Notes under the pieces: generated by a model
Database searches by the model: none
What the model was told of the DNA's origin: nothing
Seen by the model: the letters and a program-made list of their open reading frames with translations, nothing else
Position numbers and translations under genes: made by a program
From: Cellvibrio sp. 79
GTDB lineage: Bacteria; Pseudomonadota; Gammaproteobacteria; Pseudomonadales; Cellvibrionaceae
Assembly (NCBI GenBank): GCA_003056245.1
Contig: MVDH01000001.1
Location: 547,028 to 611,027, forward strand
Reading direction: 5' to 3'
Length of the DNA: 64,000 nucleotides
Shown: in pieces, positions 43,831-54,690 of the stretch
How the letters are laid out: every line of letters starts with the position of its first letter
How positions within the stretch are numbered: position 1 is the stretch's first letter

Positions 43831-46566
43831 ATGACAGCCGTAGAACAAAACCTGCCATCCAAAGAACAAGCACCAAAAACAATTTATCTCAAAGATTATC
43901 GCGTGCCGGATTATTTAATCAAAACCACCGACTTACGTTTTGAGATTTATGATAAAAATGAAAAGAATGGCGGTAATGAAAAGCCTGATGGTGAAACTAT
44001 TGTCAGTGCGATGTTGCAGTTGTATCGCAACCCGGCAGCAACCGAGCCAGCAACACAGCTGACCTTGCACGGTGCTGACCTTGAATTGGTTTCTATTGCG
44101 CTGAATGGAAAGGTGTTGGGTGAGGGAGATTACCAGTTTGGTGAAGAGTCCATCACTATTTTTAATACACCGGAAGAATTTACACTCATTACTATCACCA
44201 AAATAAAACCCGAACAAAATACATCGCTGGAAGGTTTATACCGTTCGCGCACTATGTATTGCACCCAGTGCGAAGCGGAGGGTTTCCGCAAAATTACTTA
44301 CTATCTGGATCGTCCGGATGTCATGAGCGAATTCACTACTACGGTGGTGGCCAATAAAAAATATCCTGTGTTGTTATCAAACGGTAACCTGATTGACCAG
44401 GGGGACATTGACGGTAACCGCCATTACGCAACCTGGCATGATCCATTCAAAAAGCCTGCCTATTTATTTGCCCTGGTCGCTGGCGATCTCGCCCATATCG
44501 AAGATAAATTTACTACCTGTTCCGGCCGCGAAGTAGTATTGAAAATATTTGTAGAACCAAAGGATCTGGACAAGTGCGATCACGGAATGGAATCACTGAA
44601 AAATTCCATGCGCTGGGATGAAGAAGTGTATGGCCGAGAATACGATCTGAATATTTTCATGATCGTTGCGGTAGACGATTTCAATATGGGTGCCATGGAA
44701 AACAAAGGCCTGAATATTTTCAATACCTCTTGCGTACTCGCTAAACCTGAAACGACAACCGATGCAGGCTTTCAGCGTGTTGAGGGGGTTGTTGCGCACG
44801 AATATTTCCACAACTGGAGTGGCAACCGCGTGACTTGCCGCGATTGGTTCCAGTTGAGTTTGAAAGAAGGTTTTACTGTTTATCGCGATGCAGAGTTTTC
44901 GGCAGACATGGGATCGCGCACTGTCAAACGCGTTGAAGATGTGACCTTGTTGCGCACTGCGCAATTTGCGGAGGATGCAGGTCCTATGGCACATCCGATT
45001 CGCCCGGAATCCTATATCGAAATTTCCAATTTCTATACCATGACCGTTTATGAGAAAGGTGCAGAAATTATTCGCATGCTGGCAACCTTGTTAGGAAAAG
45101 AAAATTTCCGCAAGGGGACTGATTTATATTTTGATCGCCATGATGGGCAAGCGGTCACTACGGAAGATTTTGTAAAAGCGCTTGAAGATGCATCGGGTCG
45201 CGACCTCACACAATTCAAACGCTGGTATTCGCAAGCGGGTACCCCGCGTTTGCAAATTACCGATTCATACAACGAGGTTGCGCAGGAATATTCGCTGACG
45301 ATTAAACAATCCTGCCCGCCAACACCGGAATGCGAAAATAAATTGCCATTCCATATTCCCGTTGCAGTAGGTTTGATTGGTAGTGCAGGGGATCTGCCAT
45401 TGGTGTTGAAAAATGCCGAACCGGATTTTGAGACCAGCGATAACACCTACAAAGTGTTGGAGCTAACTGACGCTGAACAAACCTTTGTATTTGAACGTGT
45501 GCAGGAAAAACCGGTGCCCAGTTTGTTGCGTGGTTTTTCTGCTCCGGTGAAATGGCATTACGATTATTCGCGTGCAGACCTGGTGTTATTGATGAGTAGC
45601 GACAGCGATGGATTTAATCGCTGGGAAGCGAGCCAGCAATTGGGATTGCAAGCAATCCAGCAGTCAATCGAGGCTTATCAGCAAGGTCGATCGCTTACCG
45701 ATTGGAGCGTTGACGCGGACTTGGTCGAGGCTTATCGCAGTGTTGTACAAAATGAAAGTCTCGATAAAGCCATGGTTGCTTATATGCTCAGCTTGCCATC
45801 GGAAGCTTACTTGAGTGAGTTGGCTGATGTTGTCGATGTTGAAGCAATCCATTATGGTCGCAGCGCAGTTCGAAAAGCGTTAGCGCGAGCGTTACGCAAT
45901 GAGTTTGAAACTATTTATCGCACTTATGATCATCAACAAGCTTACGCTGCCACTGCTGACGCAATTGCTTCGCGCAGCTTGAAAAATGTTGCTCTGGGCT
46001 ATTTGATGTTGCTGAACGATGACGCACTGATTGGCCTTTGCGAACAACAATATCGCACCGCGAATAATATGACCGATGTGATGGCAGCCCTAACGCAGTT
46101 GGTTAACAGTGATGCAAACCTTGCCAAACAATTTTCACTATCCGCATTGGAAGATTTTTACCAGCGTTGGCAGCATGAATCCCTGGTAGTAAACCAATGG
46201 CTTGGCGTGCAGGCGATGTGTGTATTGCCGGGTACTTTGGAAAAGGTAAAAGCTTTGCAAAACCATGCGGCATTTGATGGTAAAAACCCTAACAAAATTC
46301 GCGCACTGGTTGCCGGTTTCTGCAATAGCAATCCGATTAATTTCCATGCGGATTCCGGTGCGGGCTATCAGTTCCTCGCTGATCAAATTATTCATCTCAA
46401 TACCCAAAATCCGCAAATTGCTTCCCGGTTGCTCACACCATTAACGAAATGGAAAAAATACAATCCGCAACGTCAGGCATTAATGAAGTTGCAGTTGGAG
46501 AGAATTCTGGCCACGCCTGATTTATCCAAGGATGTATTTGAAGTCGTTAGCAAGAGTTTGGTTTAG
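43831..46566 (+). CDS. pepN: Aminopeptidase N
   Basis: 911 residues after choosing the ATG at 43831 (the frame continues upstream over yeaC). It is an M1 zinc metallopeptidase with the GAMENKGLNIF substrate motif, zinc site VVAHEYFHNWSGNRVT and the third ligand Glu in LSLKEGFTVYRDAEF. The catalytic Tyr lies in the region ISNFYTMTVYEKGAEI. It degrades peptides in the cytoplasm from the N-terminus. Domains are N-terminal beta, catalytic, beta-sandwich and helical C-terminal. Confidence 0.96.
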   Translation: MTAVEQNLPSKEQAPKTIYLKDYRVPDYLIKTTDLRFEIYDKNEKNGGNEKPDGETIVSAMLQLYRNPAATEPATQLTLHGADLELVSIALNGKVLGEGDYQFGEESITIFNTPEEFTLITITKIKPEQNTSLEGLYRSRTMYCTQCEAEGFRKITYYLDRPDVMSEFTTTVVANKKYPVLLSNGNLIDQGDIDGNRHYATWHDPFKKPAYLFALVAGDLAHIEDKFTTCSGREVVLKIFVEPKDLDKCDHGMESLKNSMRWDEEVYGREYDLNIFMIVAVDDFNMGAMENKGLNIFNTSCVLAKPETTTDAGFQRVEGVVAHEYFHNWSGNRVTCRDWFQLSLKEGFTVYRDAEFSADMGSRTVKRVEDVTLLRTAQFAEDAGPMAHPIRPESYIEISNFYTMTVYEKGAEIIRMLATLLGKENFRKGTDLYFDRHDGQAVTTEDFVKALEDASGRDLTQFKRWYSQAGTPRLQITDSYNEVAQEYSLTIKQSCPPTPECENKLPFHIPVAVGLIGSAGDLPLVLKNAEPDFETSDNTYKVLELTDAEQTFVFERVQEKPVPSLLRGFSAPVKWHYDYSRADLVLLMSSDSDGFNRWEASQQLGLQAIQQSIEAYQQGRSLTDWSVDADLVEAYRSVVQNESLDKAMVAYMLSLPSEAYLSELADVVDVEAIHYGRSAVRKALARALRNEFETIYRTYDHQQAYAATADAIASRSLKNVALGYLMLLNDDALIGLCEQQYRTANNMTDVMAALTQLVNSDANLAKQFSLSALEDFYQRWQHESLVVNQWLGVQAMCVLPGTLEKVKALQNHAAFDGKNPNKIRALVAGFCNSNPINFHADSGAGYQFLADQIIHLNTQNPQIASRLLTPLTKWKKYNPQRQALMKLQLERILATPDLSKDVFEVVSKSLV

Positions 46567-46596
46567 GAAGTTATTTTATTTTTGTAAATACAATTA

Positions 46597-46620
46597 TTGA
46601 TCTGATGTTTGTCAGATCAA
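46597..46620 (+). terminator. Stem-loop after pepN
   Basis: Stem TTGATCTGA / TCAGATCAA with a 6-base loop, 30 bases after the pepN stop; TTATGTTTTTT follows. It is terminator-like, lying 40 bases before apbC. Confidence 0.6.
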
Positions 46621-46659
46621 TTATGTTTTTTAGCGTTAAGTTAGCTGGAGATTTTGTTC

Positions 46660-47514
46660 ATGGCATTTACTCAAGGGGGCGTTTCCCCGCAATCAATTCC
46701 GCAAGTAAAAAATATCATTGCGGTTGCATCTGGCAAGGGCGGTGTGGGCAAATCTACAACGGCAGTAAATCTAGCATTGGCGCTCGCTGCTGAAGGTGCC
46801 CGTGTAGGTATTCTTGATGCGGACATCTATGGTCCCAGCCAACCGCATTTGCTTGGTATTGGCCAGCGCCGCCCCGAAATTCTGGGTGAGCGCGGCAAAG
46901 AACAAATGGTGCCGATTATTGCCCATGGCATTCAATCGATATCTATGGGCTACTTGGTGACAGAAGAAACTCCCATGCTGTGGCGCGGCCCGATGGCGAC
47001 AGGGGCTTTGCAACAATTATTGATGCAAACCCGTTGGGATAATCTGGATTATTTGATCATCGATATGCCGCCGGGCACCGGGGATATCCAAATTACATTA
47101 GCGCAAAAAGTTCCGGTAACCGGTGCAGTCATTGTTACAACACCGCAAGATATTGCATTACTTGATGCTAAAAAAGGCATTGAGATGTTTCGTAAAGTGA
47201 ATGTGCCTGTGTTTGGTGTTGTAGAAAATATGGCGGTACATATTTGTTCCAATTGCGGCCACGAAGAGCATATTTTTGGTGCGGGCGGTGGCGAGCGTAT
47301 TGCACGTGATTACCAAACTGAGTTGTTGGGTGCGCTGCCATTGGATTTATCAATCCGTGCTGATGCGGATGCTGGCAAGCCTTCTGTTGCTGCGAATCCG
47401 GATTCTCCCATTGCACAATATTATCGCGCGATAGCAAAAAAACTTATTGTAAATGTAGATTTGCATAATTCCCGTGCGGCAAATATCCCTGACATTGAAA
47501 TATCAGACGAGTAA
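46660..47514 (+). CDS. apbC: Iron-sulfur cluster carrier ApbC/Mrp
   Basis: 284 residues. A P-loop NTPase with deviant Walker A ASGKGGVGKSTTAVNLALAL, ADIYGPSQPHLLG, YLIIDMPPGTGD and the cluster-binding pair ICSNCGHEEHIFG (CxxC). It carries Fe-S clusters to apo-proteins, which fits the neighbouring block rich in Fe-S enzymes only loosely. The N-terminal MIP18-like domain found in longer relatives is absent. A TTG at 46654 is a weaker start. Confidence 0.94.
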   Translation: MAFTQGGVSPQSIPQVKNIIAVASGKGGVGKSTTAVNLALALAAEGARVGILDADIYGPSQPHLLGIGQRRPEILGERGKEQMVPIIAHGIQSISMGYLVTEETPMLWRGPMATGALQQLLMQTRWDNLDYLIIDMPPGTGDIQITLAQKVPVTGAVIVTTPQDIALLDAKKGIEMFRKVNVPVFGVVENMAVHICSNCGHEEHIFGAGGGERIARDYQTELLGALPLDLSIRADADAGKPSVAANPDSPIAQYYRAIAKKLIVNVDLHNSRAANIPDIEISDE

Positions 47515-47737
47515 AAGAAATCGTTTAATCTGCAAGGTAATTATCAATCTATAACCCCGGCTGCAATCTATAGTCCAGACTGGATAGTGGCAGGGGATTT
47601 TTGTGGTTCCCTTCTTGTTTTTTCTGCGTGCATAAAAACTGTCATCAATTTATCAAGCAACTTTCACATTCTCCGTTCAGCATTGCGTTGAATGCTCGCC
47701 ATCTGCGTGCAATTTTTATTCAATAACGGAGAAGGAT

Positions 47738-48355
47738 ATGCGTAATAAATTTTTTTTAATGGTTAGCTTATGGCTGATTAACATGGTATCGGTAGGTGCA
47801 AGCGCTACTGAAATTCATCCAGCTAATGGCAGTTGGTATTTATTTGACGTTGACGCATTGGTTTCGCAGTCAGGTGGCGTGGAGTGGATTGATGCCCAGC
47901 AAGATGATGCGCTTGGTTATACCGGTGATGGTTCTGCGCTCACATTTTCCTTTTCTTTAACAAATTCTGCTTTTTTAAATCTGGTTGATGCCGGGTTGGC
48001 GGGCGATGTATTCACATTGTTAATCAATGGTAACTCTTATACCAGTTCAGCGGTTGCAGCAGAATCAAACGCGTTCGCCGGAATTGATTTTGATGCTGCC
48101 TGGGCCGCTCCGGAATTTAGCAAGTTATCTGTTTTATTGGCGCCGGGTTCTTACACGATAACTGGTTTTTTAAATCAATCCGCCATTGATGAATATGGTG
48201 TTCCTTATATGGCTACCGCGGGTGGACTGCAAATAGTTAATGTAGTCGAGCCAGGGATATTTGTGCTGTTTGGTATGGGATTATTTTTGTTATTCCTGCG
48301 TCGCAAGGCTCGTCGTAATACGAACGCTTTTTTAGGTCAAGGAGTGCTGGCATGA
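47738..48355 (+). CDS. Exported protein with PEP-CTERM-like end
   Basis: 205 residues. AGAAGGAT precedes the ATG. A signal peptide ends near VGASA. The mature part is beta-rich (ALTFSFSLTNSAF, VLLAPGSYTITGFLN). The end has VVEPGIFVLFGMGLFLLFLR followed by RKARRN and about 14 more residues, a variant of the PEP-CTERM signal with Val-Glu-Pro-Gly and an extended tail. Its stop overlaps the start of a secreted nucleotidase by 4 bases, implying coupled translation. Confidence 0.75.
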   Translation: MRNKFFLMVSLWLINMVSVGASATEIHPANGSWYLFDVDALVSQSGGVEWIDAQQDDALGYTGDGSALTFSFSLTNSAFLNLVDAGLAGDVFTLLINGNSYTSSAVAAESNAFAGIDFDAAWAAPEFSKLSVLLAPGSYTITGFLNQSAIDEYGVPYMATAGGLQIVNVVEPGIFVLFGMGLFLLFLRRKARRNTNAFLGQGVLA

Positions 48356-50163
48356 AACTTATTAATCATTTTGCAAAAATATTAAGTTTTTCAGTATGTT
48401 CATGCGCTGTCTATGCGGCAGATGTTCCGGTGAAAATTATTGCGTTTAATGATTTTCATGGCCAATTGGAAGCGCCGGGAAGTTTGCGCGCAAATGCTGC
48501 TACAGCGGTTCCGACAATTCCTGTGGGTGGTGTTGAATGGATGGCTGCTTATGTCGATTTATTGAAAGCAAAAAATCCAAATAATGTCGTTGTTTCTGCT
48601 GGCGATCTGATTGGTGCAACGCCATTAATTTCTGCATTATTTCATGATGAACCTACCATCGAAGCAATGAACCGTTTGGGATTGGAATTCAATGCAGTGG
48701 GTAATCACGAATTTGACGAAGGGCGCGAAGAATTATTGCGCATGCAAAATGGTGGATGCCATCCCTCTGATTCAAATAGCTGCCAGGGCGCGGTAGTTGG
48801 AACACCTGTTCCGTTTGAAGGTGCAAAATTTTCGTTCCTTGCTGCCAATGTGCAAGATGCAGTCAGCAAAAAAACATTATTTGTTCCCTATGCCATTAAA
48901 ACGTTTGGTGCGGTACGCGTTGCATTTATTGGTATGACGTTAAAAGAAACTCCAACTATCGTCTCTCCCAGTGGTGTCGCTGGTTTGGAATTTACAGATG
49001 AGGCCGCAACCGTAAATGCATTAATTCCCAAATTGCGTGCACGCGGTGTAAAAGCGGTGGTGGTGTTGATTCACCAGGGCGGCACTCAACCGGTAACCCA
49101 GGCCGCAGATACTATTAATTCCTGTGCTGGAAATTTAGCGGGCACACCGATAGCGCCTATTGTGAATCGCCTCGATAATGAAGTTGATCTGGTTATTTCT
49201 GGTCATACTCATCAAGCGTATAACTGTTTGGTACGCAATAAAGTTGGCCGATTGATTTCTGTTACCAGTGCCAATTCTATCGGACGTGTATTAACTGATA
49301 TTGATGTTTTTGTGAATCCAAAAACAGGCGATATCACTAGCGTCAATGCGCAAAATAAATTGGTTGATCGTTCCGCCGCTGGTGTAGTACCTAATGCAGA
49401 AATTGCGTCGATTGTTAGCAAATATCGCGCGTTGGCAATGCCTGTTGCGAATCGTGTGATCGGTGAAATTACTGCAGCTATGCCGGATTCGGATGTTAAT
49501 ACTGCAGGCGAATCGGGATTGGGTGATGTCATTGCAGATGCACAACTCCAGGCAACATCGGCAAGCGGCATGGGCGATGCAGTTATTGCATTTATGAATC
49601 CGGGTGGTGTTCGTTCGCCAGGTTTGTTGTATCCATCCAGTGCAGCAGGTGAGGGCGATGGCAAGGTAACTTATGGTGAAGTATTTACCGTGCAACCTTT
49701 TGGAAATAGTTTGACCACCATTACTTTATCTGGAGAGCAAATCCATATTTTGCTGGAGCAACAATTTACGGATTGCCATGCGGGAAATGCCCCTGCAAAT
49801 TGGAATTATCCGATTGGGGATAATGGCCAGGCGTTTAATCGTATTTTGCAGGTGTCCGCTGGTTTTACTTACAACTGGTCCGCAACAAGACCGGGTTGCG
49901 ACAAGGTTGCGCCTGAATCCATCATGTTAAATGGCAAGGCAATTGATCCTACGCTTGAATATCGTGTAACGGTTAATAATTTTCTTGCGGATGGTGGAGA
50001 TAAGTTTTTTATCCTTGCTAAAGGAAAGCAGCGTTTGGGGGGCGCCCAGGATGTGGATGCGCTTGAAGCATTTTTTGCGAATCCATTAAATGATGCAGAT
50101 TCTTCTCGTGATGGTGTGCAGGTCGCACCAGGGGCACAGAATCGTATTATTCGCTTGAATTAA
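48352..50163 (+). CDS. Secreted 5'-nucleotidase / metallophosphatase (UshA-like)
   Basis: 603 residues. A signal peptide ends near AVYAA. The metallophosphatase domain (about 25-285) has IIAFNDFHGQLE, SAGDLIGATPLIS, AVGNHEFDEG and VISGHTHQAYNC. The C-terminal nucleotidase domain (about 360-560) has MNPGGVRSPG and NFLADGGDKFFIL. It should release phosphate and nucleosides from nucleotides in the periplasm or outside. It overlaps the preceding PEP-CTERM-like gene by ATGA. Confidence 0.9.
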   Translation: MKLINHFAKILSFSVCSCAVYAADVPVKIIAFNDFHGQLEAPGSLRANAATAVPTIPVGGVEWMAAYVDLLKAKNPNNVVVSAGDLIGATPLISALFHDEPTIEAMNRLGLEFNAVGNHEFDEGREELLRMQNGGCHPSDSNSCQGAVVGTPVPFEGAKFSFLAANVQDAVSKKTLFVPYAIKTFGAVRVAFIGMTLKETPTIVSPSGVAGLEFTDEAATVNALIPKLRARGVKAVVVLIHQGGTQPVTQAADTINSCAGNLAGTPIAPIVNRLDNEVDLVISGHTHQAYNCLVRNKVGRLISVTSANSIGRVLTDIDVFVNPKTGDITSVNAQNKLVDRSAAGVVPNAEIASIVSKYRALAMPVANRVIGEITAAMPDSDVNTAGESGLGDVIADAQLQATSASGMGDAVIAFMNPGGVRSPGLLYPSSAAGEGDGKVTYGEVFTVQPFGNSLTTITLSGEQIHILLEQQFTDCHAGNAPANWNYPIGDNGQAFNRILQVSAGFTYNWSATRPGCDKVAPESIMLNGKAIDPTLEYRVTVNNFLADGGDKFFILAKGKQRLGGAQDVDALEAFFANPLNDADSSRDGVQVAPGAQNRIIRLN

Positions 50164-50175
50164 ATACTCAGAAAT

Positions 50176-50207
50176 AAAAAGGCCGCAATTTTCTGCGGCC
50201 TTTTTTT
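50176..50207. terminator. Bidirectional terminator
   Basis: Stem AAAAAGGCCGCA / TGCGGCCTTTTT with a short loop. T-runs on both sides serve the nucleotidase gene and the convergent gltA. Confidence 0.9.
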
Positions 50208-50245
50208 GTTGCTCATGAGAGCGATTATTTTATTTCTCTAGCTAA

Positions 50246-51526
50246 CTATTTTTTAGGATAGTCGCGCTTTGGACTGCCAGTGTACTGCTGGCGTGGACGA
50301 CCAATTTTGTATGAGGTGCTAACCATTTCATTCCAGTGAGAGTACCAGCCCACTGCGCGACCCAATGCAAAAATCACAGTGAACATTTCAGTTGGGATGT
50401 TAATGGCTTTCATGATGATGCCAGAATAGAAATCTACGTTAGGGTAGAGTTTCTTGGAGATGAAATACGGATCTTCCAACGCGATTTGCTCAAGGCGTTT
50501 GGCAATGGCAAGCAACGGTTCGTTTTCCAAACCTAATTCAGATAAAACTTCATCGCAGGTTTGTTTCATTACTTTGGCGCGTGGGTCAAAGTTTTTGTAG
50601 ACACGGTGACCGAAGCCCATCAAACGGAAGCCGGAGGTTTTATCTTTGGCACGTGCGACGCATGCTTCAATGTTTTCAACGGTGCCGATTTCTTCCAGCA
50701 TTTCCAATACTGCTTCGTTGGCGCCGCCATGAGCAGGCCCCCACAATGTTGAAATGCCAGCTGCAATTGCAGCAAAAGGATTGGTGCCTGATGAGCCGGA
50801 CAAACGAACAGTTGAGGTTGACGCATTTTGTTCATGATCAGCGTGCAGAATAAAGATTCTGTCCATCGCTTTAGCGATAGTTTTGCTCACGCTTGAAGGT
50901 TGGCCAGCAGTACCGAAGGTCATGTTCAGGAAATTTTCGGCGTAATCAAGATTGCCATCCGGAGCTACAAACTCTTCGCCTTTGCGATGTTTGTACACCA
51001 TTGATGACAGTGTGGAAATTTGGCCAATCAAGCGATATGCAGTGAGTTTGCGGCTCTCGGCATTGGTAATGTCGATTTCCTCGTTGTACACCGCAGCCAG
51101 CGCAGCAACAGCGCTACACAAAATCGCCATTGGGTGTGATTCGCGCTTGAAGCTTTTAATGATGTTGGCAATTGAAGGATCTACAACAGAATGTTTTTTA
51201 ACTTCGGCAGTGAATTCTTCTTTTTGTGCCGGGGTTGGCAATTCGCCATTCAGGAGGAGGTAGCAGGTTTCGATGTAATCAGAGGAGACAGCCAGTTGTT
51301 CGATCGGGTAACCACGGTGGAGTAACACACCTTCATCGCCATCAATAAACGTAATCTTCGATTCGCATGAGGCGGTGGACATAAAGCCCGGGTCAAACGT
51401 GAAAAAGCCATTCTTGGTAATACTGGTAACGTCGATAACATCAGGGCCGATAGTGCTTGAATAAATAGGTAATTCAATCGTCGTATCAATGCCATCAATC
51501 TTGAGATGTGCTTTCTTGTCAGTCAT
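50246..51526 (-). CDS. gltA: Citrate synthase
   Basis: 426 residues, the length of hexameric type II enzymes. It joins acetyl-CoA and oxaloacetate. Motifs are [17 protein letters not shown] (active-site His), [16 protein letters not shown] and [14 protein letters not shown] (catalytic Asp). AGGAG lies upstream of the ATG. It diverges from sdhC, sharing a 637-base regulatory region, and heads the TCA block in the same arrangement as in pseudomonads. Confidence 0.97.
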   Translation of the reverse strand: MTDKKAHLKIDGIDTTIELPIYSSTIGPDVIDVTSITKNGFFTFDPGFMSTASCESKITFIDGDEGVLLHRGYPIEQLAVSSDYIETCYLLLNGELPTPAQKEEFTAEVKKHSVVDPSIANIIKSFKRESHPMAILCSAVAALAAVYNEEIDITNAESRKLTAYRLIGQISTLSSMVYKHRKGEEFVAPDGNLDYAENFLNMTFGTAGQPSSVSKTIAKAMDRIFILHADHEQNASTSTVRLSGSSGTNPFAAIAAGISTLWGPAHGGANEAVLEMLEEIGTVENIEACVARAKDKTSGFRLMGFGHRVYKNFDPRAKVMKQTCDEVLSELGLENEPLLAIAKRLEQIALEDPYFISKKLYPNVDFYSGIIMKAINIPTEMFTVIFALGRAVGWYSHWNEMVSTSYKIGRPRQQYTGSPKRDYPKK

Positions 51527-52027
51527 TACTGACTCCTGTGCTTACTGATTGGACTTAAGGCTTGAGAGAAGCATGTTTCGCTCTGCTCATCGAATAAAAA
51601 CTGTAGGTAGTCTGCTGCAGTTAGCCGTTTAAATCAAAGCTAACTCATATCTACTTTCTACAAGTGGCGTTATGGGCCGGCTACTTTTTATGGACTAGTC
51701 AGCTATTGTGGTTTTACTGACGCTGCCGTTAGCGAGCGGCATTATAGATGACTTGATTGTTAAGGCGAAAGTTTTTGGCACATCCCGGGGCAATTTCTTT
51801 TATCTTTTATTAAATTTTTATTGTCATCTGAATTATCTGGTGCGAGTCGTCAAAAATCACCGAAAACTCTTTGCACTGGCTTGGGGCGATTGTTAAAAAA
51901 ATGCTCATATGAAGTGCATTTTCATGAAAATATTTTATAAAAATCAGTGAGTTGTGTAAAAAAATCGTTAAATGTCTGTAATCATTTTCACATCTTTGAA
52001 TATGAAGACTTGGAGGCGGCTTTTTGT
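51527..52027. other. Large gltA-sdhC regulatory region
   Basis: Part of a 637-base gap between divergent genes. It contains an AT-rich segment (about 51890-51970) likely to act as an upstream element, and a small GCCG...CGGC hairpin near 51724-51741. No gene or RNA could be recognised. Confidence 0.4.
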
Positions 52028-52056
52028 TTGTGTTTCGAGAGGTCAATCTCTATAAT
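52028..52056 (+). promoter_or_regulatory. Predicted sdh promoter
   Basis: TATAAT at 52051-52056 and TTGTGT (four of six matches) at 52028-52033 with a 17-base spacer, about 107 bases before the sdhC start. Confidence 0.6.
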
Positions 52057-52163
52057 GCTGCGCGACTTGCAGGGCGTGTTTCATTTAAGGTCACTTTAAC
52101 GTGATAAAAATGAAGCGCTTATTCTTAAACCTGCCCGCGATGGGCAACCAGGTGAGATAGACC

Positions 52164-52538
52164 GTGAACAAGAAAAGACCTGTCAACCTCGATATATCTA
52201 CTATCAAACTTCCCATCACCGCTTACGTTTCAATTCTTCATCGTGTTTCCGGCGTTTTCCTCTTTGCAGGTGTTGCGTTCCTTTTATGGATGCTTGATGC
52301 CAGTCTGGATTCGCAAGAAGGCTTTAATAGCATTCGTGATCTCGGTGCAACTCCAATTTGCCAGGCTGTTCTCTGGATAGTGTTAGCGGCATTGGCTTAT
52401 CACTCTGCGATGGGTATTCGCCACCTGATTATGGATTTCGGAATTGGTGAGTCATTAAAAGGTGGTAAAACCGGTGCTACGCTTGCGCTGGTCGTTGCCA
52501 TTGTGTTGATCGTATTGGCGGGAGTTTGGGTATGGTAA
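52164..52538 (+). CDS. sdhC: Succinate dehydrogenase cytochrome b556 subunit
   Basis: 124 residues, GTG start after AGGTGAG. Three membrane helices are visible. SILHRVSGVFLFAG contains the family His and Ser/Arg quinone-site residues, and HSAMGIRHLIMDFG the heme-ligand His. It anchors SdhAB and passes electrons to ubiquinone. It overlaps sdhD by 7 bases. Confidence 0.94.
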   Translation: MNKKRPVNLDISTIKLPITAYVSILHRVSGVFLFAGVAFLLWMLDASLDSQEGFNSIRDLGATPICQAVLWIVLAALAYHSAMGIRHLIMDFGIGESLKGGKTGATLALVVAIVLIVLAGVWVW

Positions 52539-52903
52539 CTTCAGTAACCAGTTTCGGGCGCAGCGGCCTTTATGATTGGCTGATCCAGCGCGTCGGCGGT
52601 GCCGTGATGGCGGCTTACACCATCTTTATCGTTGTATATCTTGTGTTAAATCCTGAATTGACTTTTGAGCAGTGGCAATCACTGTATAGCCAATTATGGA
52701 TGCGCGTATTTACCCTCGTTACTTTGCTTTCTTTTATTTCCCATGCGTGGATCGGTTTGTGGGCGGTGCTCACTGATTATTTGACCGTACGTTTGATGGG
52801 TTCAAAAGCTACCTTCTTGCGCATATTTGCGCAGATCGTTTTAGGTGCTGTAGCAGTTACCTATCTGGTCTGGGGCGTTCAAGTGATTTGGGGAATTAAC
52901 TAA
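52532..52903 (+). CDS. sdhD: Succinate dehydrogenase membrane anchor subunit
   Basis: 123 residues from the ATG at 52532, inside the end of sdhC. Three membrane helices are visible. [20 protein letters not shown] and [15 protein letters not shown] (likely heme-ligand His) match SdhD. The stop shares one base with the sdhA start (TAATG), indicating coupled translation. Confidence 0.93.
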   Translation: MVTSVTSFGRSGLYDWLIQRVGGAVMAAYTIFIVVYLVLNPELTFEQWQSLYSQLWMRVFTLVTLLSFISHAWIGLWAVLTDYLTVRLMGSKATFLRIFAQIVLGAVAVTYLVWGVQVIWGIN

Positions 52904-54675
52904 TGTCTACTATGCGCACGATTTCTTTTGACGGTATTGTGATTGGCGGCGGCGGCGCCGGCATGCGCGCAGCATTGCAGTTGGCCCAATCCGGTTACAA
53001 AACAGCCGTAATTACCAAAGTATTTCCAACTCGTTCTCACACTGTATCTGCCCAGGGTGGCATTACCTGTGCGATTGCGAGCGCTGACCCGAATGATGAT
53101 TGGCGCTGGCACATGTATGACACAGTAAAAGGTTCGGACTACATTGGTGATCAGGACGCAATTGAATATATGTGTTCGGTTGGTCCTGAAGCAGTATTTG
53201 AACTTGAACACATGGGCTTGCCATTCTCCCGTACTGAAAATGGCCGTATTTACCAGCGTCCGTTTGGTGGTCAATCCAAAAACTTCGGTGAGGGTGGCCA
53301 GGCTGCACGTACTTGCGCTGCTGCTGATCGTACCGGCCATGCTCTCCTTCACACCCTGTATCAAGGCAACCTGAAAAATAAAACAGTATTCCTGAATGAG
53401 TGGTTTGCTGTTGATCTGGTTAAAAATGCCGAAGGCGCTGTTGTAGGTGTTATCGCTATTAACATCGAAGATGGCGAAACCGTTTATGTAAAAGCCAAGG
53501 CAACTGTATTGGCGACCGGTGGTGCAGGGCGTATTTACGCTTCTACCACCAACGCGCACATCAATACCGGTGATGGTGTTGGTATGGCGTTGCGTGCCGG
53601 CTTCCCGGTGCAAGATATTGAAATGTGGCAGTTCCACCCGACTGGTATCGCCGGTGCCGGTGTGTTGGTAACTGAGGGGTGCCGCGGTGAAGGTGGCTAC
53701 CTGATCAACGCCGATGGCGAGCGCTTCATGGAGCGTTATGCTCCTAACGCAAAAGACCTTGCTGGTCGTGACGTGGTTGCACGTTCCATGATCCAGGAAA
53801 TTATCGCCGGTCGCGGTGTTGGTCCGAACAAAGATCACGTATTGCTGAAGCTGGATCACCTCGGTGAAGAAGTTCTCGAGAGTAAACTGCCGGGTATTTG
53901 TGAATTGTCCCGTACCTTCGCTCACGTTGATCCTGTTTACGCCCCAATCCCAGTAGTTCCAACCTGTCACTACATGATGGGTGGTGTTCCTACTAACGTG
54001 AATGGCCAGGCATTAACCATTGATGCCAATGGCAATGACGTAGTAATTGATGGTTTGTTTGCGTGCGGTGAAGTCGCTTGTGTATCGGTACATGGTGCCA
54101 ACCGTTTGGGCGGTAACTCACTGCTTGACCTGGTTGTGTTTGGTCGTGCGGCAGGTTTGTATATCGAAAAGGCATTGCGTGAGGGCATTGAGCATCTTGA
54201 TGCAACCCAGGCTGACATTGATAACGCCATGGCGCGCCTGAACAAAATCAATACCTCTACCAGTGGTGAAAGTGCAGCGGTACTGCGCAAAGAGCTGCAA
54301 ACCATTATGCAAAACTACTTCGGTGTATTCCGTAAGGGCGAGTTTATGCAGAAGGGTATTGAGCAACTTGCTGCACTGCGTAAACGTATTGAAAACGTGG
54401 CGATTACCGACAAGAGCAATGCATTCAATACTGCTCGTATTGAGGCTCTTGAATTGCAAAACCTGCTGGAAGTGGCTGAAGCAACGGCGATTGCTGCTGA
54501 AGAGCGTAAAGAATCTCGCGGCGCTCACGCCCGTGAAGACTTTGAAGACCGTGACGATGCCAATTGGTTGTGTCACTCAATATATTTCCCCGGCGAAAAG
54601 CGCGTTGGCAAGCGTGCGGTGAACTTCAAACCGCGCACTATGGAAGCTTTCCAACCCAAGAAACGCACTTACTAA
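52903..54675 (+). CDS. sdhA: Succinate dehydrogenase flavoprotein subunit
   Basis: 590 residues. FAD-binding [19 protein letters not shown] is followed by the covalent-flavin region [16 protein letters not shown] and the substrate-site segment [29 protein letters not shown]-type [14 protein letters not shown] and [20 protein letters not shown] follow. It oxidises succinate to fumarate and is the third gene of sdhCDAB. The C-terminus ends in KKRTY as in homologues. Confidence 0.97.
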   Translation: MSTMRTISFDGIVIGGGGAGMRAALQLAQSGYKTAVITKVFPTRSHTVSAQGGITCAIASADPNDDWRWHMYDTVKGSDYIGDQDAIEYMCSVGPEAVFELEHMGLPFSRTENGRIYQRPFGGQSKNFGEGGQAARTCAAADRTGHALLHTLYQGNLKNKTVFLNEWFAVDLVKNAEGAVVGVIAINIEDGETVYVKAKATVLATGGAGRIYASTTNAHINTGDGVGMALRAGFPVQDIEMWQFHPTGIAGAGVLVTEGCRGEGGYLINADGERFMERYAPNAKDLAGRDVVARSMIQEIIAGRGVGPNKDHVLLKLDHLGEEVLESKLPGICELSRTFAHVDPVYAPIPVVPTCHYMMGGVPTNVNGQALTIDANGNDVVIDGLFACGEVACVSVHGANRLGGNSLLDLVVFGRAAGLYIEKALREGIEHLDATQADIDNAMARLNKINTSTSGESAAVLRKELQTIMQNYFGVFRKGEFMQKGIEQLAALRKRIENVAITDKSNAFNTARIEALELQNLLEVAEATAIAAEERKESRGAHAREDFEDRDDANWLCHSIYFPGEKRVGKRAVNFKPRTMEAFQPKKRTY

Positions 54676-54690
54676 TCGGGAGCAGAAATC

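Noticed and set aside
52900-53970. 356-codon open frame antisense to sdhA
   Set aside because: It mirrors the sdhA codons, has no ribosome site or domain, and sdhA is certain on the other strand.
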